From: Alphaproteobacteria bacterium
Lineage (GTDB): Bacteria; Pseudomonadota; Alphaproteobacteria; UBA8366; GCA-2717185
DNA length: 48,294 bases
Direction of reading: 5' to 3'
Assembly: GCA_040905865.1 (NCBI GenBank)
Contig: JBBDQU010000085.1
Span: 1-48,294, forward strand
A model generated the notes under the pieces. That model saw nothing but the letters and a program-made list of their open reading frames with translations. It had not been told where the DNA came from and made no database searches. Both the position numbers and the translations under genes were made by a program. Below are positions 44,750 to 48,294 of the stretch, piece by piece (position 1 is the first letter of the stretch; the number at the start of each line of letters is the position of its first letter).

Positions 44750-45774
44750 ATGTCGTAACACCACCGGCAGCCCTGACGCCGAAGGATTTCACATCCGACC
44801 AGGAAGTTCGCTGGTGCCCGGGATGCGGCGATTACGCGATTTTGAAATCCGTCCGCGCGACACTGGCGGAACTGGGCGTTGAGCCGCGCAATACCGTCTT
44901 CGTCTCCGGTATCGGCTGTGCCGCGCGGTTCCCGTACTACATGGAAACATACGGCTTCCATACCATTCACGGGCGCGCGCCCGCCATTGCGACCGGCCTG
45001 AAGATCGCCAATCCCGAACTGGACATCTGGGTTGTCTCCGGCGACGGCGACTCGTTGTCAATCGGCGGCAATCACCTGCTGCATGTGCTGCGCCGCGATG
45101 TCGACCTACAGTTCCTGCTTTTCAACAACGAAATTTATGGCCTGACAAAGGGCCAGTATTCGCCAACGTCAAAGCGGGGAACGCGGTCGCCGTCGACCCC
45201 GGCCGGGTCCATCGACAATCCGGTTTCTGCGGCGTCATTCGCGCTCGGTTGCGGCAGCCGCTTCGTCGCGCGCTCGATCGATACGCTGCAGAAACACATG
45301 CCGACGGTGCTGAAACGCGCGCACCAGCACAGGGGCGCCTCTTTCGTCGAAATTTTCCAGAACTGCATTGTCTACAATGACGGCACATTCAACCGGTTTA
45401 CCGAGCGCGATATCGCCGCGGACAATCAGATTGACGTCGTGCATGGCGAACCCCTGATCTTCGGCGCGGACAGGAACAAGGGCCTCCGGGTCCGACCCGG
45501 TTCCCTCGCGCTCGAGGTTGTCACGCTCGGCGAGAACGGCATCGGCATGGACGATATACTCGTCCACGACGAAACCGACCGGATACTTGCGACAATGCTC
45601 GTCGCGATGGATCCGCCCGAATTCCCGGTCGCGATCGGCGTCATTTACTGCAACCCGGCGGAATCCTCTTATATCGACCATATGAGAACCGTGCCGGCGG
45701 CGCGGGATTCCTCGCAGGGCAAAGGCGATATCAACGCGCTGTTGCGGAAGGGACATACCTGGACTGTCGGTTAG
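44746..45774 (+). CDS. korB: 2-oxoglutarate:ferredoxin oxidoreductase, beta subunit
   Basis: Thiamine-diphosphate-binding subunit, 342 residues. The cofactor segment is VVSGDGDSLSIGGNHLLHVL then NNEIYGLTKGQ; cysteines for a 4Fe-4S cluster appear in WCPGCGDY and SGIGCAARFPYY, with the later cysteine in EIFQNCIVYND. It is coupled to korA by ATGA. No separate delta/ferredoxin subunit follows, as in the two-subunit aerobic-type enzymes. Confidence 0.95.
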   Translation: MNVVTPPAALTPKDFTSDQEVRWCPGCGDYAILKSVRATLAELGVEPRNTVFVSGIGCAARFPYYMETYGFHTIHGRAPAIATGLKIANPELDIWVVSGDGDSLSIGGNHLLHVLRRDVDLQFLLFNNEIYGLTKGQYSPTSKRGTRSPSTPAGSIDNPVSAASFALGCGSRFVARSIDTLQKHMPTVLKRAHQHRGASFVEIFQNCIVYNDGTFNRFTERDIAADNQIDVVHGEPLIFGADRNKGLRVRPGSLALEVVTLGENGIGMDDILVHDETDRILATMLVAMDPPEFPVAIGVIYCNPAESSYIDHMRTVPAARDSSQGKGDINALLRKGHTWTVG

Positions 45775-45801
45775 GAAGGACCCGGGTTCTTTCTCTCTGA
45801 C

Positions 45802-45922
45802 TGTCGGAATTTCTTACAAGATCGGACCTTCCTCCGTCCGCATTTGACACTGTCTTGAAAATTCGACATTTTTTCTGTTCTGACGGCCCGCCGCCAAAGG
45901 GGTAGTGTCGAAATTCTTTACA
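45802..45922. promoter_or_regulatory. Three related upstream motifs (enhancer-like repeats)
   Basis: TGTCGGAATTTCTTACA (45802-45818) and TGTCGAAATTCTTTACA (45906-45922) match at 14 of 17 bases. TGTCTTGAAAATTCGACA (45851-45868) carries the same TGTCGAAWTT core in reverse orientation. They lie 65-185 bp before the sigma-54-type promoter, the usual range for activator binding. Confidence 0.65.
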
Positions 45923-45985
45923 GTTCGCGTTTGTTTATATCGCAGCGATCGGGTTAATTGACTGTAACGACTGTTACTTTTTTCA

Positions 45986-46001
45986 TGGCATAAATTTTGC
46001 T
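45986..46001 (+). promoter_or_regulatory. Sigma-54 (RpoN) type promoter
   Basis: TGGCATAAATTTTGCT fits the -24/-12 consensus TGGCAC-N5-TTGCT with a single change, with GG and GC at the obligatory spacing. The gene at 46158 is the first plausible frame downstream, after a leader of about 145 nt. An activator bound at the three upstream motifs would be required. Confidence 0.75.
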
Positions 46002-46157
46002 GTTAATCCGGTGTATGCCGCGCAGATGAAAAACAGCGGCAGCACAGCCCATAGTGTCGGGACCGCAACGTTTAGTCGCGTGGGAAAAAAGCGATGCGTT
46101 TGATCTTTTAGGGATTGATCCGCGGACACCAGGGTCGGAGTAAGGGAAGGGGCAGAG

Positions 46158-46313
46158 ATGCAGTTCTTGAAGTCAGACGACAGTCTTGCGCGTTCCAAGC
46201 GGCCCAGCATTACCAAGCGGCTGGCCTTCCTGTTCTGTATTATCGCTTCCGGCGTCGGCTGGGCGGCAATAATCGGGTTGATCCTGCTCCTGGAGTCCGA
46301 TCTGCCGTTTTAA
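46158..46313 (+). CDS. 51-residue single-pass membrane protein
   Basis: MQFLKSDDSLARSKRPSITK, then a hydrophobic helix (about 22-46, RLAFLFCIIASGVGW and AIIGLILLLE) and a short end. A purine-rich ribosome site (GGGAAGGGGCAGAG) precedes the ATG. The basic residues before the helix predict the N-terminus in the cytoplasm. It lies alone behind a sigma-54-type promoter with three upstream repeats. No family is recognised; its size is that of small regulatory or stress membrane proteins. Confidence 0.65.
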   Translation: MQFLKSDDSLARSKRPSITKRLAFLFCIIASGVGWAAIIGLILLLESDLPF

Positions 46314-46640
46314 CGCAAATCGCCTGGCAAGACCTGTCGGCGCCTTCTTCGTCCTTAAAACCTTCATACCTTTCAGCGATGTGCGCCATAACCTGCGCGC
46401 CCTGTCCGTGTTTTATCCCGGTGACCGGGTTTTGGCGCCATTGCTGTATGGATTTTCCCGCTGTTATCCGGCATACCGGTTACAATGTCGTTTCGCCTCC
46501 GGGCCGTGTTTGCCGGCAGGCGATAGAAACATCGCAATATCGGGCTGCCCCGACTCGCGCGGAACCGGCGCGTAACACCTGTTCCGCATTCTCATAGGAG
46601 GCGGGCCGACAGCCCGAATCACCCTGTCGCTGAAAGCCGG
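46314..46640. other. 327-bp gap without recognised gene
   Basis: No convincing frame with a ribosome site is present. There is a short CGGGC/GCCCG hairpin near 46603-46616 without a T run, just before the transporter gene, and AGGAGG at 46599-46604 lies too far from its ATG to be its ribosome site. The transporter promoter must lie here or upstream but is not clear. Confidence 0.5.
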
Positions 46641-48158
46641 ATGACGACCGTCGAGGATACTGCAAAGATACCGAGCGCATTCCGGCGCTGGATGCTTCTC
46701 GTCTCCGTCGTGCTGGCGACGACGCTCTATTCCATGACCGTGCTGATCGTCAGTGTTGTCCTGCCGCAAATGCAGGGCACGCTGTCGGCCACGCCGGACC
46801 AGATCAGCTGGGTCATGACATTCAACATCCTGGCGACGGCAACGGTAACCCCCCTCACAGGCTGGCTGACGGCCCGGTTCGGCTGGCGGAACGTCATGCT
46901 GAACAGTGTGCTCGGATTCGTCGTCGCCTCGATTCTGTGCGGTCAGGCGGATTCGCTCGAAAGCCTGGTCGCCTACCGGATATTGCAGGGCGGGTTTGGC
47001 GCACCGCTCGTCCCGCTGGCGCAGGCCGTGCTGCTGGACACGTTTTCGCGGCGCCAGCACGGGCTGGTCACGTCGATATACGGGATGGGCGTCGTCGTCG
47101 GACCCATCATCGGACCGTTTCTGGGCGGCTATCTGAGTGAATTGTATAACTGGCGCTATGCGTTCTACATGCTGGCCCCGGTGGGCATCCTGGCCTATGT
47201 CGGCCTGTGGATATTTATCAATGACGGCGGCAGAAACGAGCGCACCCGATTCGACTGGACCGGTTTCCTCGCCCTGGCGACCGCCATCATATGCCTGCAG
47301 CTGATCCTGGATCGCGCCGAACGGCTCGACTGGTACGAATCGAAGGAAATCATAATCGAGACGGCGGTTGGCGCCTTCGCATTTTACGTGTTTGTTTTCT
47401 ACAGTCTCATCGCCCGGAATCCGCTGCTCAATCCGCGGCACCTTCTGGACCGGAACTACTCCCTGGGGCTGGTGATCGTGTTCCTTTACGGGATGCTCAA
47501 TTTCACGCCGATGGTCATGCTGCCACCGATGCTGAAAGAGGTCGCCGGTTATCCCGAATCGGTCATCGGCACCCTGCTTGCCGGCCGCGGCGCCGGCGCC
47601 GTTATCGGATTTTTCCTGGCGATGTGGATCGGCAAACTGGATCCCCGGATCGGACTGTCCGTCGGATTTTCCATGCTCGCCTGGGCTGGCTGGTACATGA
47701 TGGGTTTCGACATGAATGTCACGGCATTCGATGTCGCCCTGGCGAGCACGGTTCAGGGCCTCGCCGTCGGGATCTTATGGGTGCCCCTGACCGTCGCCAC
47801 CTTCGCGACGATCGATCCGCGATACCTGGCGGAAACCATGTCGGTGTTCCACCTGTTGCGCAATATTGGCAGCAGTATTTTCATTTCGCTCAGCGTCACG
47901 ATCCTGATCCGGACCTCCAGCATGAACTATGCGCGCTTTACGGAGTTCATTTCGCACTTCAACCCGCTGCTGGACTACCCGCAGAATATCGTTAAATTCG
48001 ACATCGGCAGCATTTCCGGACTGGCCGCGATCAGCGTGGAACTGGACAGGCAGGCCGACATGATCGGTTTCCTGAATGCCTTCGGAGCGTTTACACTCGC
48101 CAGTATTATTGCCGTACCGCTTGTCCTTCTGGTACGGAGGCCCCCTAAATCCGAGTGA
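46641..48158 (+). CDS. MFS multidrug exporter, EmrB/QacA (DHA2) type
   Basis: Proton-driven inner-membrane exporter of 505 residues with about 14 hydrophobic segments. The first helix region (LATTLYSMTVLIVSVVLPQM), WVMTFNILATATVTPLTGWL and GVVVGPIIGPFLGGYLSELYN (motif C, antiporter signature region) match the DHA2 family. The start is by agreement with family N-termini; its ribosome site is weak. EmrB-type pumps usually pair with an EmrA membrane-fusion protein; none is adjacent here. The substrate is unknown. Confidence 0.9.
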   Translation: MTTVEDTAKIPSAFRRWMLLVSVVLATTLYSMTVLIVSVVLPQMQGTLSATPDQISWVMTFNILATATVTPLTGWLTARFGWRNVMLNSVLGFVVASILCGQADSLESLVAYRILQGGFGAPLVPLAQAVLLDTFSRRQHGLVTSIYGMGVVVGPIIGPFLGGYLSELYNWRYAFYMLAPVGILAYVGLWIFINDGGRNERTRFDWTGFLALATAIICLQLILDRAERLDWYESKEIIIETAVGAFAFYVFVFYSLIARNPLLNPRHLLDRNYSLGLVIVFLYGMLNFTPMVMLPPMLKEVAGYPESVIGTLLAGRGAGAVIGFFLAMWIGKLDPRIGLSVGFSMLAWAGWYMMGFDMNVTAFDVALASTVQGLAVGILWVPLTVATFATIDPRYLAETMSVFHLLRNIGSSIFISLSVTILIRTSSMNYARFTEFISHFNPLLDYPQNIVKFDIGSISGLAAISVELDRQADMIGFLNAFGAFTLASIIAVPLVLLVRRPPKSE

Positions 48159-48196
48159 CGGCGATCTGCTTTGGAACAACCCGGGATTTCCGCCTG

Positions 48197-48294
48197 ATGA
48201 TTACAGTTTTCGGCATCAAAAACTGCGATACCTGCCGCGCGGCGCGCAAATGGCTGGATGAAGAAGGTATGGACCACCGGTTCCACGACTTCCG
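48197..48294 (+). CDS. ArsC/Spx-like thioredoxin-fold protein, cut by window end
   Basis: The first 32 codons read MITVFGIKNCDTCRAARKWL, then DEEGMDHRFHDF. GIKNCDTCRAARKWL with its CxxC is characteristic of the ArsC/Spx/YffB family. The window ends within the gene, so the full length and the later arginine motif that separates arsenate reductases from YffB-like proteins cannot be seen. Confidence 0.85.
   Translation, partial: MITVFGIKNCDTCRAARKWLDEEGMDHRFHDF

Noticed and set aside
45983-46216. A 77-codon minus-strand frame over the sigma-54 promoter region
   Set aside because: It covers the promoter and the opposite small gene, has no ribosome site and no family resemblance.

Overview
The window looks like a GC-rich alphaproteobacterial chromosome, most like the Rhodospirillales and relatives. 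The evidence is the set of genes together: cobaltochelatase CobS/CobT behind a J-domain gene, a class I lysyl-tRNA synthetase, groESL with a CIRCE operator, MeaB with a single-chain methylmalonyl-CoA mutase, and apparent homologues of the polarity proteins TipN and TipF. No rRNA, tRNA, CRISPR array or insertion sequence was recognised.

Layout. 1-14785 is host core: J-domain protein, cobS and cobT on the plus strand, then a minus-strand run of rpmB, meaB, a small unknown gene, a GNAT acetyltransferase, a TipN-like coiled-coil protein built on a 25-residue repeat, methylmalonyl-CoA mutase, a HAD phosphatase, a TipF-like degenerate EAL protein and pyrD. 14887-30823 is one uninterrupted minus-strand phage morphogenesis cluster of the T7/podovirus type. 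In transcription order it encodes two small conserved proteins, a proline-rich protein, portal, a Bbp19-like protein, scaffold, a scaffold-tail paralogue, capsid, a small capsid neighbour, tail adaptor, tail nozzle, an internal-type protein, tail fibre with two accessory genes, an AT-rich SGNH esterase, small and large terminase, a secreted protein, a membrane protein and a SleB-type endolysin. No integrase, replication gene, RNA polymerase or large ejection protein is visible, and no reading frame looks broken. At its right edge lies a divergent HTH/S24 regulator of a type common in alphaproteobacterial chromosomes.

The cluster appears to have its own regulatory code. Three minus-strand promoters (30883-30910, 30030-30058, 26600-26628) each have a perfect TTGACA box, and AGGAT/ATCCT operator-like sequence overlaps the promoter. 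The third promoter would drive a leader of about 435 nt, dense in perfect inverted repeats, ahead of the capsid gene. Four intrinsic-terminator-like hairpins punctuate the cluster. A domesticated podovirus-like particle or gene-transfer-agent-like system is the most interesting reading; a cryptic prophage is the main alternative.

31605-48294 is again host: two small unknown genes, class I lysS, a DinG-like helicase, a TerB-like protein, a MarR regulator, an unknown protein, groL-groS, ferredoxin-NADP reductase next to 2-oxoglutarate:ferredoxin oxidoreductase korAB (a plausible electron-transfer unit), a sigma-54-type promoter with three upstream repeats ahead of a 51-residue membrane protein, an EmrB-type MFS exporter and the start of an ArsC/Spx-like gene cut by the window end.
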